From contig JALUAR010000067.1 in the NCBI GenBank assembly GCA_027050975.1, positions 1-5,101 of the forward strand: a stretch of DNA of 5,101 nucleotides. Direction: 5' to 3'. How positions within the stretch are numbered: the first letter of the stretch is position 1; the number at the start of each line of letters is the position of its first letter. Of this stretch, positions 4,414-5,101 are shown in pieces. A model generated the notes under the pieces. It did no database searches, had not been told where the DNA came from, and worked only from the letters and a program-made list of their open reading frames with translations. A program made the position numbers and the translations under genes. The DNA is from Thermodesulfovibrio sp. (GTDB lineage Bacteria; Nitrospirota; Thermodesulfovibrionia; Thermodesulfovibrionales; JdFR-85).

Positions 4414-5101
4414 GTCTCTTATCTTATCTTCTTTTATAACTCTCTTTCTTTTGTCATCCATTTCATGGTCTGCAACTCCCGAACCACCAAAGCGGCCCAG
4501 GAACTATGTTGTGGACCTGGCAAACATTATTCGGCCGGATATGGAGCATAAGCTCAATGCGCTTCTAAAAGGACTGGAACAGAAAACCGGAGTTCAAATG
4601 CTTATTCTTACTGTCTTGAGTCTTGACGGTGAAAGCATCGAGGAGTTTTCTCTAAGAACAGCCGAGATGTGGAGACTTGGTCAGAAAGGGATAGACAATG
4701 GTGTGCTGATTACGGTAGTCCTCAAGGATAGAAAGTACAGGTTTGAGATTGGCTATGGCCTTGAAGGTACCCTGCCTGACAGTTTTGTTGGCTCGGTTGG
4801 TAGAAAGTATCTTGTACCCTATTTCCGACAGGGAGATTATTCATCCGGTATATATTACGCAACAGTGGCATTGATTAAGAAGATAGCCCGGGACTCCGGC
4901 GTCACAATAGAAGGTACACCCCAGTTACGTACTGTCAGAGGCTATAAGGCCAAAAAGGTGGGGCTTTTTGAGATTGTACTGGGAGCAATATTCTTTGTCT
5001 TTGCCATAATACTTTTTATAAGGAACCCAACACTCTTTCTTCTGCTACTTTTTTCATCCGGCAGAAGAGGAGGTGGCTGGCACGGTGGCGGTGGCTTTGG
5101 T
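4397..5101 (+). CDS. Exported TPM-domain (YgcG-like) protein, 3' end outside window
   Basis: The frame is open from the ATG at 4397 to the window end (235 codons, no stop). Residues 1-25 form a signal peptide: short basic start (MSSLFR), hydrophobic core SLILSSFITLFLLSS, likely cleavage around SWSA-TPEPP. A TPM domain (TLP18.3/Psb32/MOLO-1 family, named from photosystem II repair proteins) spans about residues 36-168, showing VVDLANII, TGVQMLILTVLSLDG, NGVLITVVLKDRKYRFEIGYGLEG and FRQGDYSSGIYYA. Two membrane segments (about 190-208 and 211-221) follow, then the beginning of the Gly-rich tail (GGGWHGGGGFG) typical of YgcG-type proteins. The domain should therefore lie outside the cytoplasmic membrane. 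The start overlaps the upstream gene by 17 bp, with a modest AGGAT ribosome site, implying translational coupling. The precise role of bacterial members is poorly defined. Confidence 0.88.
   Translation, partial: MSSLFRSLILSSFITLFLLSSISWSATPEPPKRPRNYVVDLANIIRPDMEHKLNALLKGLEQKTGVQMLILTVLSLDGESIEEFSLRTAEMWRLGQKGIDNGVLITVVLKDRKYRFEIGYGLEGTLPDSFVGSVGRKYLVPYFRQGDYSSGIYYATVALIKKIARDSGVTIEGTPQLRTVRGYKAKKVGLFEIVLGAIFFVFAIILFIRNPTLFLLLLFSSGRRGGGWHGGGGFG

Noticed and set aside
4156..4461. 101-residue minus-strand frame opposite the nucleotidyltransferase/TPM junction
   Set aside because: Both plus-strand genes are supported by domain motifs and a signal peptide; this frame is antisense shadow.

Overview
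This is a 5.1-kb stretch of bacterial chromosome, gene-dense and of moderate, slightly AT-leaning composition. There are no RNA genes, transposases, CRISPR repeats or phage genes. Short intergenic gaps, mostly strong AG-rich ribosome sites and ordinary bacterial sigma-70 type promoter hexamers mark it as bacterial. The mix (a ZapB/ZapA pair, UPF0158, a SEC-C miniprotein, a GspE N-domain protein without its ATPase, a divergent GroES) resembles Nitrospirota or Desulfobacterota-type genomes. That placement is inference from gene content only.

Left side (1-1233). The window opens in the last 23 codons of a plus-strand gene whose tail resembles the C-terminal domain of the SAM-hydrolase (DUF62, SAM hydroxide adenosyltransferase) family. 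Convergent to it on the minus strand are zapA (117-383) and a ZapB-like coiled-coil gene (410-628 or 410-670), two FtsZ-ring accessory proteins in one operon. A near-consensus promoter (TTGACA-N18-TATAAT) for this pair overlaps the last codons of the next minus-strand gene, a UPF0158 protein (700-1233).

Centre (1358-3512). Divergent from UPF0158 is a compact plus-strand block that looks like an operon: a 59-residue SEC-C zinc-motif protein, a six-helix membrane protein, a 324-residue protein with a GspE/MshE-type N-terminal domain (candidate c-di-GMP binder) joined to a GAF-like domain with no ATPase, and a 120-residue divergent GroES-type co-chaperonin with no groEL beside it. The middle two genes overlap by 8 bp, and the last follows after 7 nt.

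Right side (3513-5101). A 154-bp gap ends in an extended -10 promoter (TGATATAAT) whose expected start site falls on the A of the next ATG, so this gene is probably read from a leaderless mRNA. It encodes a 248-residue nucleotidyltransferase-like protein with GS...SDIN instead of the usual GS...SDxD. Overlapping it by 17 bp is an exported TPM-domain (YgcG-like) protein with a signal peptide, cut by the window end as its Gly-rich tail begins.

The most notable items are the MshEN-GAF protein and its operon, the predicted leaderless transcript, the start-site question in zapB, and the orphan GroES. No wholly unprecedented system can be demonstrated from sequence alone.
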